Source: Entoloma clypeatum (lineage: Eukaryota > Basidiomycota > Agaricomycetes > Agaricales > Entolomataceae). From it: 64,000 nt of DNA. The notes below the pieces were generated by a model. The model ran no database searches. It was not told where the DNA came from and worked only from the letters and a program-made list of their open reading frames with translations. Position numbers and translations under genes: made by a program. Within the stretch, counting starts at the first letter, position 1. The number at the start of each line of letters is the position of its first letter. Shown piece by piece: positions 1 to 9,679 of this stretch. The stretch spans positions 4,464,001 through 4,528,000 of the forward strand of contig OY751491.1 of the NCBI GenBank assembly GCA_963565915.1, read 5' to 3'.

Positions 1-213
1 TCCAGATGGCATGAATTCCCTTGGAATCTTCTGTATTGAGTAGATGTACATCTGATACACCTGTACAACCATCTATAGATTTATTGACCATAAGATATTA
101 ATGCCAGATGATGAAGAGATATTTTTGATGTGCAACCTGTCTCCTGATTCTTAACACTTGATCTATACATTGTACACCATTTACTATTGATGTGTTGAGG
201 CCTACTCACACTA
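1..213. repeat. Dispersed repeat R1, copy 1
   Basis: This stretch aligns over its whole length with 27116-27337. Both contain the same phrases around GTAGATGTACATCTGATACA, a block reading CCATCTATAGATTTATTGAC, and the end block ACTATTGATGTGTTGAG followed by CTACTCACACTAGA. I see no reading frame. In this copy the homology stops exactly where the Tc1 transposase fragment begins, so the fragment was joined to or inserted beside R1. The element class is unknown. Confidence 0.7.
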
Positions 214-473
214 GAATGGAGAACAATGATATCACTCTTCTGGACTGGCCTCCACAATCTCCAGACCTAAATTCTATTGAACACCTTTGGCAACACATCA
301 AAATAGAGCTTTGCAAGTTTCCAACACAGGCCAAGGAAGTTTGGGAGATTTGGGACAGGGTAGCAGAAGTGTGGGACAAAATAGAGCCAGAGGTGTGTCA
401 GAGATTGATAGAAAGTATGCCTAGAAGAGTGGAAGCATTAATCAAGGCAAAGGGGGGCCATACCAAGTACTAA
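214..473 (+). pseudogene. Tc1-like transposase, C-terminal fragment
   Basis: The frame encodes only the last part of a Tc1/mariner-superfamily DDE transposase. It starts just before the third catalytic block (LLDWPPQSPDLNSIEHLW, holding the terminal catalytic Glu) and runs to a natural-looking end, KGGHTKY and a stop. It is closely similar to the C-terminus of the full-length Tc1-like element at 55831-57439, which ends KGGNTKY. The helix-turn-helix DNA-binding domain and the first two catalytic Asp are absent, and no terminal inverted repeat is seen downstream. It is therefore a dead 5'-truncated remnant. An ATG lies slightly upstream, inside repeat R1, and is fortuitous. Confidence 0.85.
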
Positions 474-1477
474 AATGACCAGTTTCTGTATTTCTGATAC
501 CCACTCAAATAATTGTCCAGATGAGTTACCAAATCAAATTGTATATATCTCTGTGAGAACTTATTGGAATTACATAATTATTATATATTTCTATAGTCAC
601 AATGTAGCTCCATCTGTCATACACCAACACTTTGGTCTTGTGTGCCTTGCCCCTGGAGCTATTGAGCAAACAATCAAAATGGCTCAAACATCCGGACAAT
701 TATTTGAGTCACTGTATATAGTGACAGAGGGGCATTTGAAAGAATGCTCAAGATGTGTCGCACCTCATGCTTTGCGAACGACATGTAATGTGTTGTTTTT
801 GTTGATATATTTCGTTATTATTTAGGTGCTCTTGACAATGTCTGTGAACATCGACTACCAGCAGCACCCATGCCGCTTGGGTTTGGGTTCGACATGCCCC
901 ACTCTAAGGTGTGTACTACTTACACCTGGTCTATTGCGAAGGCAACATGTAACATGCCACTTATTAACCTTTTCATTATTTCTAGGTTTTTCGACCCTGT
1001 GTAGATGTCTGGTGTGTTAAACGACCCACTGTTAAGAAAGGGTGTGTCATGGAGACATCGAGGTTGGTGGGGAGCAATGGGTAGAGCACAAGACATCTGT
1101 CGGAAAACTATGGCGATTGGGCACAGACGGTCTGTGCCCTTGCCACTCACTCACTCACTCACTCACTCACCCTCACTCCCAGACATTGATGCAGAGGTCC
1201 CATATGCACAGACCACCATGGACATCCTCATGCGGCGCATGCACCTTGCCTAATGTCCATACAGCACCTCTTCCTCTCTCTGCGAGGCCAGTCTCACCGG
1301 GTGTGCCAAGAGGGTGTGGACATGAATGGGCATGGGCTCGTGGTGGGTTTGGGTGAGGCATGTGTGGTTAATGAGTGGAGAGACTTTGTGGTGGAGTTGG
1401 TGGGCACTGCATATGATGGGGTTTCGGAATAGTGAGCAAGAGATCAGTGAAATTTGTTTTTTTTTTGTCTCTTGAAC
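474..1477. other. No gene recognised
   Basis: Short open frames occur on both strands but none shows a domain, consistent codon pattern or splice-supported continuation. The stretch includes a CACT microsatellite (listed separately) and a T-rich run near 1456. It is probably old repeat sequence. Confidence 0.5.
1144..1170. repeat. CACT microsatellite
   Basis: The tetranucleotide CACT is repeated about seven times without interruption and then degenerates into CCTCACTCCC. Confidence 0.9.
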
Positions 1478-1605
1478 CTGGTTTGGACCTGAACTGGACC
1501 TGGTGAACCTGAACCTGCAGTCCAGGTCCACAGTTTGGCTGAACTGGACTTCAGGTCCAGGTTCAGGTTCAGTGCCAAAGGGGTTGGACCTGGACTGGAC
1601 CAGAT
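1478..1605. repeat. Palindromic-word element, GGTTCAGG type
   Basis: The words GACCTGAACC and their complement GGTTCAGGTCC recur on both strands, so much of the segment can fold back on itself. A unit of the same type lies at 14170-14335. No terminal repeat or target duplication can be identified here. See the finding on palindromic-word elements. Confidence 0.6.
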
Positions 1606-1688
1606 TGTGGCCAGTCTAGTACTGACGCGAAGCCGGTACATGAGAAAAGAACATTGGATAACAATGAATGTTGTCCAGAAAATGGACC

Positions 1689-3850
1689 TGGGGAACTCAA
1701 AAGGTCTCCCCAAGAAAACTGGAGATGTAATATCATCCAGTTTCCAAAACAACAACATGTTGTTTGGAAAAGAAAAAGTCATGAAACGCAACAGGGGAAC
1801 ATGAATGTCCCCAACTGGCAAAAAGAGGGCCAACTCAGGACCCTCGAGATGTGCTTCAAGAGTAGGAATAAATCAAGAAGGGGAGGAAATGGGGTAGCAA
1901 TTGCCCCAGCATCTCCCACTGATCTCGTGAATGACACAAGATGTCATTCTAGTTGAAGAAATTGTGATTGAATTGACAGCGCCAATGGCACCATCCATGT
2001 ACTCTAAATTGGGTACAAGGTATCCCAACATACTCGACAAATACCAAGCAGGTACAAACATCAGGAAAACAGGGCCTCTGTTATAAGGCTATATAATGGA
2101 CAGTGGGATTTTCTCAGATATTATATTTCTTTATGAACATCTGATAATCTCTGGTAATCCTCACCATATAGGATCTAGCCTTATCAGAATCTCCTGATGA
2201 AGGAACCTGCATCATGTCACATTGATACCTCAACAATCAGATGACCATCTGGTTGCCACAGGTAACCTAACATTTCCTGCACCTCGTCATAGAGGAACTG
2301 ACTTATAAGTCAGTTTATAATGGAGATAGGACCTAGGGGGATGACAGTCACCCCCCGAACGACAGTCATTAACAAACAATGGATGACACCTGATGCGCCA
2401 TCCCCAATTGAGACAGAAGGTACCACATACCTTCATAAGTCCAGTCGATGCACAATGATGCATATCCTAGTCACAGCCTATCTGGATGACAACAAATGTT
2501 GTCAGTAATGCCAATGGCATTGTCCCCACTCGTAAGTGGAGGTACAACATACCTCCCTATACCTGAACAATGCGCAACAATGCGCATCCCAAGCCTCTGC
2601 ATAGCGAGGGGTCAAATGCCCACCATTGCTGAGCACTGCTCAAGCCGGGTTTTGTCAATAACCACAAACCACACCCATGGCATCGTCCCCCCTGACAAGA
2701 TGAAGATACTACATACCTTCAGATGCATCTGGATGAGGTCAATTCAGAAGAATCGACCGATAATGAATGGAGGGACAATGTATGCCCCTCCACAGAGAGT
2801 CGTCAGTGACAATGGCCACCAGCAATTGGATGGCGTCGACATCTTGATACAAGGGCAAGCCAAAGCTCTCCCTCATTGAGGTGGGACAGAACAGGGGTGA
2901 CACGAAGGTGGTCGACGACGAGAATAGAGGGGCGACGATTGCCCCTCAGCCAGGAGTTGTCCGTTGACGACAAACACCGGCAATGGACAGCATTGGCAAA
3001 CAAAGAAGCAGTCGACGAGGATGAGCCGAAGCTCTCCTCATCAATGTGTAACGAGACGGGGTCGACTTGTAGCAGTCAACCGACAACAGAAAATAATACC
3101 TAGAGGGACAAGAATGTCCCTCAAACAAAAAAGGTGTCAGTAAACAATGAACAACACACATTGTTTTGTTCTCCGGTACTAGTGAAGGTGCCATGCACCT
3201 TCATACGCCTGTGTGTGGGCATCTGAGCCTTCACCTTGGCTGTCAGCCCCCCCAATGGACAATGGAGGGCAGAAATGCTCTCGTCCCTCTCTGATTTGTG
3301 CTCCCCGTGAGTCTTGACAATAGTGGGCAACTAATGTTGCTCGGCACTGAACGTGCCCCAGTTGTCAAGCAGGTAGGTGTCAAGCTACGAGAGATGAGGT
3401 TCATGGAAGAGCCTCAAAAGGTGGTGATCACCAAGAAGCTCATTTATCAATGAGCGATAAATGGTCAAACAATCAATGAGGTCCTGTGACCTCACATGAC
3501 CACATGACCACACGTGTTTGACGATCCAGCGTGCATCTAACAACAAGTCAAATGTCGACTTGATACGAGCCACCCTACCTCCGTTGAAACCTTGAGAACG
3601 ATTGGGAGGGGTCCAACGACCCCTGATTGACTCAAGGGTTCAACAAAGGTGGTGCAACTCATTCTAAATTATGATTATTTATCCTTTTATTCTATTGGAG
3701 TCCAAAGACTCCAGATTATACCCATGACCATGAATCTTCAGGGTCAATGCTTCAAGAACTCGAATTTGTTGGAGGCTACCATGACCTCCCACTTCAATCT
3801 TCTCACGTGAAGTCAAGTGAAGATCACAGCAGCAATCTTGATGGGAGATA
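1689..3850 (+). repeat. Family H copy 1: hairpin-studded element
   Basis: This 2.1-kb segment has no convincing protein frame but contains at least twenty short perfect or near-perfect hairpins. Examples: GAATGACA/TGTCATTC (1929-1949), GAAGGTA/TACCTTC (2416-2434), GGAGGTA/TACCTCC (2538-2556), ATGCGC/GCGCAT (2570-2587), GAGGGACA/TGTCCCTC (3103-3122), GAAGGTGC/GCACCTTC (3184-3202), GAGGTC/GACCTC (3478-3493), AGGGGTC/GACCCCT (3607-3624) and TGGAGTC/GACTCCA (3696-3713). Loops are usually 3-6 bases. The part 3103-3455 is homologous, inverted, to 40015-40520 and 52846-53180. The right end resembles the 3' end of an LTR element: a purine-rich CTTGATGGGAGATA is followed by TGTAATG at 3851, matching the arrangement at 13681-13700. 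I infer a non-autonomous LTR-type element; no coding evidence supports this. Confidence 0.6.
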
Positions 3851-4282
3851 TGTAATGAGTGGGATTGGCATGATCATCAGTTGGTCATTGGAGTTACTGT
3901 ATTAGGCTGAGCACAGCCACTTATGTAAAGAAAGCCTTTTACCTCACATGACATTGTACAGGCTAAGACATAGCATGAGTCTACTCATGAGTGACCCGGA
4001 TCCTTACCCACAAGTACTTGTTTAGCTCAAAGTGAAACTCAGAACCTCACAAGTACATTTCCACAGATGACTTGGACTTGCAGGTATGAAACCCGTGAGT
4101 GTACAAGTACTCATTGACCCACAGACTCCTGAGGTGAGCCTACTTTACTTCATTTCGCACTGATATCCTTACGAAGTACCTACTAGCATTACCTTCAGGT
4201 CAACTCAAGTACTCATGAGTACCCATACAAGTACTTGGCTATATCCTTCAAAAAGATGATATAATTAGCAAACTCAGATATT
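3851..4282. other. Possible LTR start and AAGTACTTG palindromic repeat
   Basis: TGTAATGAGTGG at 3851 directly follows a purine tract and may begin an LTR like that at 13695, but no matching ATTACA end is found. From about 3990 to 4240 the words ACAAGTACTTG and CATGAGTACTT recur on both strands, giving another palindromic-word unit next to the hAT transposase 3' end. No gene is seen. Confidence 0.45.
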
Positions 4283-5690
4283 CTAGTCAGTAGCGACCTC
4301 AGTTGTTCGAGGATCAGAGGTTACTGCACCCCCTGGAGTTTTCTTTCCTGCTTGTTTACTCTTATCCTTGAATGTTGCTACAATCTCGCTACGCAGAATA
4401 AGGTCAGGGAGTGTTGCCCAAGAACTGAGAACCATGGCTGCACGAGTCGATTCATCAGACAACGAATGTCGCATTTTTGAGAGAGTAAGTCCACCCCGCG
4501 AGAATGCACGTTCAACATCAGTAGACGTGGCTGTTATAAAATCACCTGTTATTTTGAAATGAAAACAATGTGTGATAGATAATAACCTACCTGGAATTGA
4601 AAAAAAAAGTCAAGGGCCATGCGAGAAAGAGGATGGCTGGTGGCTTTCATTGTCATCCACCACGAAACACCATCACTCATTGTAATAATTGGAGCACTGC
4701 TAAGCCATTCCTCAAGAGCATTGACGACAGCTGACCGTTTGTCTCTGAGAGGGCTGAGATATTTCGCAGACAATCTCGTTGTACCCTAAAGGTAATGTCA
4801 GTCATCTAAGGTTTAACCTTTGAAATCCCCAAGCACTACAACGAACTCACAGATGCAGGTGCAGTAGCAGTAGACGCTGTGGTAACCAACCTTGGCTTGT
4901 AGACCGACTGCCATATTTGATGAGTAAGGTCTTCAGCAGTTTTGATCCAATCGCACTCCCATCCTGCTTTAACGAAATAAGATGTCTTGTGTGCAGGATG
5001 TAAGACTAGAGTAAAGCCATATTAGAATTATATCAGAGACAAAAAAATAACATACTCATCGCAACACGAAAGACCATTGAGTCATTGGTAAGTGAATAGT
5101 ACTTATTCATAATCAAGGAGCCTCGCAGAGCAGCTGCACAAATGGTCGTGTTCAGATTATCATTGTCAATGAAGTCATCGAGGGCATGTGTCAAAGCATC
5201 AAAGATTGGTATAACATTTTGAACAAGCGGCACTTGGCCCTGTGATATTTCCTTCGTAGCATCGAGGAATAACTGTTAAAATGATGATTTAGTTGAGAAC
5301 ATTGTGTGGTACACTAAAAGTCGTGACTTGACTCATACATACGTCGAAGATCTTCTTTGATTGTTGGACTGTTCACAATCTTGTTTGCAAGAGTTCAAAG
5401 CTATGAAAAGCATGTGTTAAGTCTGAGAGAAGAAAGAGGCAATTAAGTTAACCTTGAAGATTGAGAAGCGGCCGAGGTTGATGTCTTCTCAAGATAGTTG
5501 CGGAATATGACTCGGATCCTGGTCACCAGCTCCCATGATAGCCTTTTGGATCTATCAGCATCGCTTGCATCAATGGCGGGATCAAGTTCATTGTCCGATT
5601 CTTCAGCAGCTTTGTCTTCCCCTACATTGTCTTCGTCACCTTCATTATCACTGTTCATCATCCGATTCTTCAGCAGCTTTGTCATCCCCT
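4283..5690 (-). pseudogene. hAT-family transposase, intron-containing, decayed
   Basis: Reading the minus strand, successive exons give the C-terminal half of a hAT (Activator-type) DDE transposase. Exon about 5272-5056 carries VIPIFDALTHALDDFI and NKYYSLTND. Exon 5005-4851 continues LHPAHKTSYF. Exon 4785-4591 encodes LSAKYLSPLRDKRSAVVNAL. The last exon, 4530-4283, carries the dimerisation block DVERAFSRGG and SKMRHSLSDESTRA. Introns of 50-65 bases have GT-AG ends (for example 5006-5055 and 4786-4850). A run of nine T before the last donor appears to shift the frame. Upstream, 5685-5443 encodes an acidic segment and holds a 67-bp tandem duplication. The zinc-finger N-terminus is not recognised. 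It could once have mobilised the hAT-like MITEs in this window. Confidence 0.75.
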
Positions 5691-5705
5691 ATGTTGTCTT
5701 CGTCA

Positions 5706-5883
5706 CCTTAACCAGTTCAGACCGGTGCAGACCAGTTTGGTCCACCCTCTGTGGGTGCGATGGACCGGTCCTGTACGGTCTGGTCCGGTCTTTTATGTTT
5801 TTGTGGTATTGAAAGACTGGTCTTGGTCTCGGTCCATCCCTCTTGGAGGCAAAAAACTGAACTGAACTGAACCCTCAAACACT
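5706..5883. mobile_element. Palindromic-word MITE-like element, GACCGGT type
   Basis: The words GACCGGT, GACCAG and CTGGTC recur on both strands, and the unit ends GAACCCTCAAACACTA. That terminus is shared with the verified hAT MITE at 12620-12882 (AAACACTA) and with 18786. The left terminus is not recognisable, so the target duplication cannot be checked. Near-relatives lie at 14770-14947 and 18600-18786. I infer a hAT-type MITE. Confidence 0.55.
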
Positions 5884-6390
5884 AACATATGTCCTGCACA
5901 TTTGCAGTCTCTTCACAACTCATCCATTGCTCTTTTGTTTACCTCCTATCAACCGGCTCATCTGATCTGCGCAAATATACTGGAAATTCAGCAATATGTC
6001 CCGATTTCTGGGAGGTGAGCATTTCATGTGCTCTCTCTTTGTTCTTTTGCTTTCAACCTACTGTATTCGAGTCATAAACAGTTCTGCCTTGGCCACACCT
6101 TATGGGTGGTAAAACTTCTGCGATTTTGGGAGTTCGGAACATATCCACTTGATGTATGGCGAGAGGTGAGTCAGTGGTTATTCAATCGACAGTCAAATGT
6201 TGGCCAGTGACAATGTCAATCCAGCTGGCAACAATCAGGTCAATCCAGCTGGCGACCCTCAAATGAAACATGGCCGGCGAAAAAACTCAATGGTCACCGG
6301 TGAAAAGGTTGAAAAGGACCAGTGAAAGGTGGCCAGCGACAAAACTCAATGCAGCTGACACCAGGATTGCCATTGTCATCTTGATCAAGT
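5884..6390. other. No gene; short CCGGCGA-type repeats
   Basis: No frame is convincing. From about 6190 to 6370, short phrases such as GGCCGGCGAAAAAACTCAAT and CCAGCTGGC recur. They resemble the subterminal repeats of the foldback element at 23996-28438, but are too short to assign. Confidence 0.4.
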
Positions 6391-6409
6391 ATTTTTTTTT
6401 TTTTTTTTG
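6391..6409 (-). other. LINE poly(A) tail
   Basis: A homopolymer of T on the plus strand equals a poly(A) tail on the minus strand, lying about 75 bases beyond the C-terminal frame of the LINE. It marks the 3' end of the retroposed copy. Confidence 0.75.
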
Positions 6410-6483
6410 GTCATCAATTTATATAGCGGTATACTAGGGGTACAGTCCGCTTGACATAGAGTAAACTACATCGATCCGAGGAT

Positions 6484-7233
6484 CTACGTACGCAAGAAGA
6501 ACAGGCGGCGCAAAGCTCTGTTGAGCTGATAAGTCCTCGCGCCAGGACGGGGGAGTCTGTTATAAACAAACACATTAGTATGCGCACCCGAATACTCAGC
6601 CGTGCGGTACAAGAGCACTCCAACCTTGTGAGATTGGCCATTAGCGGCGCTGGGGGGTGTCTGCGCCCTACCCCCCAAAGAAGTGCCTGTGCGGTTCTTA
6701 TGCTTCGATCGTGTTTGCTTGCCAGAGGGGGCTGCACCCCTTTGAACCCAACGCGCTACCACGCGACTACCACCAACAGTTGTGTTGGGCGTTGGACGAT
6801 CCCTAAAGGCAAAGGCCCCTGGGTTATCCATAATGAATTTCCCGAAGTTGTCCCACATGGGAGTGTTCCTCAAGAAGGTGGGCATGTCTGGGGGCCTGGT
6901 GGGGTGGTGCAGACATTTGTAGAGTACATGGGCGAAGTCCTTGATGGACCCTGAACCACAGTCGCACTGTTCAACCTTGTCGCCAATATTGAATCTATGT
7001 CTATAGTGGCCAATTGGGGCATGACTGGTGAGGCCGCGATCCATTTGAGCCGTGAGGGATTGGAAGTGACCCACATCCTTAAGCCATGTGCCGCCCTTGA
7101 GGTGGGACAGTTTCATTCTTTTGGCCTGAGTGTGGTCTTGGCGTCTGACGCACGTCCTCGGGAATTGGTAGTGACGGCCAACATACTTGGGGGACTGATA
7201 CAAGTTGTTCCAGTTGCCTAGCATGTCATCCAT
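6484..7233 (-). pseudogene. LINE ORF2 C-terminal segment
   Basis: The 249-codon frame begins in DDMLGNWNNLYQSPKYVG and contains HAPIGHYRHRFNIGD, then a cysteine/histidine cluster CDCGSGSIKDFAHVLYKC. That cluster is the zinc-knuckle-like end found downstream of RNase H in many basidiomycete LINEs. The end becomes low in complexity and probably non-coding. The frame lost its junction with RNase H when the middle segment was inverted. It cannot encode a functional protein alone. Confidence 0.65.
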
Positions 7234-7278
7234 GATGAGGAAGATCCCTCAAATCGACCATGGTACTCCCCAGAATTT

Positions 7279-8004
7279 ATGTACAATCTTAAATCCCCCC
7301 TCATCAATATCTGGGCATACCGTGCAAACGTGACTGTCCCCCTATCACCCTTTAATAATTACAACAAGCCAGGAAAACGCGTCCTCAACCGATTCCCTGA
7401 CCGCATCATCCACGACATCACTCTTATCCATGGCAAAACTGCTAAGGAGCATGCCGAAGCCAGGAAGTTACGCCTCGCCACCCTTAACAAGGTGTTCGAT
7501 GCCAACATCTGCTCTAACAAATCCGCTGTCATTGTTACCGACGTGGCTGTTCCCTCCCTTGTGTCGGGCCATCAAGCTGTTGCAGCTTGGGAAACCTGGC
7601 ACATGGGGTACTCCATCAACAAAGACTGGGCAGCTGGTGGCCTCACAGTCTCTGACGACACTGAAACTTTAGCAATAGGACACAGGTTCTCCAACCTGGT
7701 CACTCTGCTAGGGGGCCTCTCCCAACTGGAAGAAATCCACATCTTCACCGACTCTGTTAACGCCATTCGGCACGCCACAGACCCGGACCTCCACTCTTCG
7801 CAGGCAACTGTGCTTGCTATCATCAGCAACCTGGTCCCTTGGTTTGAGGAACCAGGTCTGAAATCCAAGGTCTTCTTTCACCATGTCCCTGATTGCTCGG
7901 ACTATGGCTTCGAACCCCATCGTTCAGTGCACGACTTCGCCTCCTCGATACACATCGAGTGTGGCGAGTCGGCCTCCAGATCCCTCGACTTCAATAAAAA
8001 ACAA
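7279..8004 (+). pseudogene. LINE RNase H domain, inverted segment
   Basis: This open frame runs opposite to the RT and C-terminal parts of the same element. It contains RNase H landmarks: VIVTDVA with the first acidic residue, DDTETLAIGHRFSNL with the Glu-bearing helix, and IHIFTDSVNAIR with the next Asp. It continues with SSIHIECGESASRSLD. After about 8004 the frame simply reads the antisense of RT. Its position between RT and the zinc-knuckle end is right for this LINE class but its orientation is reversed. That implies an inversion with breakpoints near 7235-7278 and 8005. Confidence 0.7.
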
Positions 8005-9210
8005 TACCATGACAGTCATGTGCCGTGGTGCAAGAGAGTGCATACAGACGTGGTTTCTGCAGGAGAGCTTCTTTAGGTGCAAATGCACCGGAGGCAAGCC
8101 GGCAAGAGATTCGACCGCCCCTGTAGGGGTGGTACGGAAGGCTCCCAGGATCCACAGGGCTGCACGCCTCTGTACTCTGGAGATAGACTTGATGACCCCC
8201 TTATTACGGGCGCCATTGAAGTTCCATAGATTGGCCCCATATAGAGCGATCGGTAGAATACACGATTGATATAGGGTGCATTTGTGTTTGGGCGTGAGTC
8301 CGCGGACTGAGTTTCCCAGTGATAGTAAGGCTCCCGTTGCGGAGAATGCCCTGGTGGCGTACCGTTTTGCATGCTCGGTGAAGAGGAGCTTATGATCGAA
8401 GAAGAATCCCAGGTACCTCCAGAAGGTCTTGGGGACAAGAGGGGAGTCGCCTGTGAAGGGCGCATATCCTAGGTCAACCGGGGGGTTATCGTCACCATTC
8501 TTCCTGGAGAAATGGAACGCCTCCAATTTAGAGTGTTTGAGGACAAGTCCAAGGGCCGTAGTCAACTCAAACAGACATTTGTATGTCTTTGTTAGTTTGG
8601 CGAGGTTTTCCTTCCACGTTTCAGACTGGACTATAATGGTCCCATCGTCTACGTAGGAAATGAGGCTAGCCTGAGATTGTTCCGCATGAAACGCATACAT
8701 CAGCGGGGCGAGGTATATGGATGAGAGCACAGGGGAGAGGGCAGAGCCCTGACCTACACCGATGTCCACAGAGAAGAGGTCTGAGAGGTCGTCCTCCCAG
8801 GCATATTGAGTCTGTCTCCCTATTAGGTAGTTGGAGAAGAAGTCCACGACAGTGTCGGGGAACCCCATCCTATCTAATATGAGCGCGATAACCGAGTGGT
8901 TTAGAGAGGGAAAGTATTGTGCCAGGTCAATGGCGACAACACTGGTCTTGAGTTTCCTTGACCACCCTGCACGGATGAGGTGGGTGAGGAATTGTCCGGC
9001 ATCTTCAGTGGAGTTCTGGCGAACCCCACCAAATTGTCCTGGGTGTAGCAGACCGTAGCGGGCAAGTTCCCATTGCAGTCTGTTAGCTATAGCTTTCTCA
9101 AATAGTTTGCCCAGGGTGTTTAGAAGCACGATGGGGTGAAACACTTTGGGAACGTCATATGCCGGCTTATTCAGTTTAGGAATAATGACGGTCATTGAGA
9201 TTTTACAGCC
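8005..9210 (-). pseudogene. LINE reverse transcriptase
   Basis: The frame encodes most of a non-LTR reverse transcriptase. It starts inside the fingers at MTVIIPKLNKPAYD, continues PIVLLNTLGKLFEKAIANRL, then VVAIDLAQYFPSLNHS with the first catalytic Asp, GVGQGSALSPVLSS, and the catalytic YVDDG box. The thumb follows, with RYLGFFFDHKLLF and ILPIALYGANLWN. The domain order and spacing fit Tad/Deceiver-type LINEs. The N-terminus is cut at about 9210, where unrelated sequence begins, and the C-terminus is cut at the inversion point. The domain itself is open, suggesting the insertion is not very old. Confidence 0.85.
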
Positions 9211-9211
9211 A

Positions 9212-9535
9212 TTTGTGCAGGCTTGGAACCCTCCAGTGCTGTCTCCCCCATGGGTTGGAGGATCATGGTTGGATGCAGTGGACCTGGTGTATGAGGGTAC
9301 GTCAGGGCATAGGGAGGACAATGTACCTCCCAGGAGTAAGGACAAGGGGAAACAGAGGGCAACAGCAGATGAGCTCGCTTGGGGCAAGCTTGAAGAAGGG
9401 GAGCTTCAGCAGGAGCTCCTAGGCCTGCTAGATTGCAAGGGGGTTGGGCTAGAAGTAGCCCGAGATGCAATCTCCAATGACTCAGCAGTCTTAGCAATCT
9501 GCCAACTCACAACAATGATTGAGGATCTCTATTGA
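9212..9535 (+). pseudogene. Family H copy 2: first reading-frame fragment
   Basis: The frame encodes about 100 residues including SKDKGKQRATADELAWGKL and an acidic, leucine-rich end. I do not recognise a domain. It begins at the LINE junction, so its true start is lost. It contains the same kind of short hairpin as copy 1 (GGGAGG...CCTCCC around 9316-9335). It is followed in order by further H fragments, and I infer a broken gag-like or accessory frame of an LTR-type element. Confidence 0.4.
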
Positions 9536-9679
9536 GAAGTTGGATGGACAAATATTGCCCGTCGTCAAGCTAAGAACGACCCCGTCATGGCGCAAAGGAA
9601 ACAACCAGTGTCTCCTCAATCTCCTCCCCAAGATGAGGACGTTCACTGTCCTTGAAAGGTTTGGGGACAAGAAGGGTTC

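Larger units (their letters stand above)
6391..9210 (-). mobile_element. Tad/Deceiver-like LINE, 5'-truncated and internally inverted
   Basis: The element is a non-LTR retrotransposon on the minus strand. Its 3' end is an A tail, seen as a run of about 18 T at 6391-6409 on the plus strand. Its order on the minus strand is reverse transcriptase (about 9210-8005), a segment with the RNase H domain in the opposite orientation (plus, 7279-8004), and the C-terminal zinc-knuckle region (7233-6484). The 5' part (ORF1, endonuclease, start of RT) is missing. The left part of family H copy 2 begins immediately beyond 9210. No target-site duplication is recognised. Confidence 0.8.

Noticed and set aside
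1654..1956. 100-codon plus-strand frame in family H copy 1
   Set aside because: No domain, and the sequence is dominated by hairpins; coding cannot be supported.
3851..3960. A second H-type LTR like that at 13695-13887
   Set aside because: The start resembles an LTR after a purine tract, but no complementary ATTACA end and little similarity beyond the first bases; kept only as a possibility.
8073..9058. Frames antisense to the LINE reverse transcriptase
   Set aside because: Shadows of the RT frame, which has clear domain motifs.
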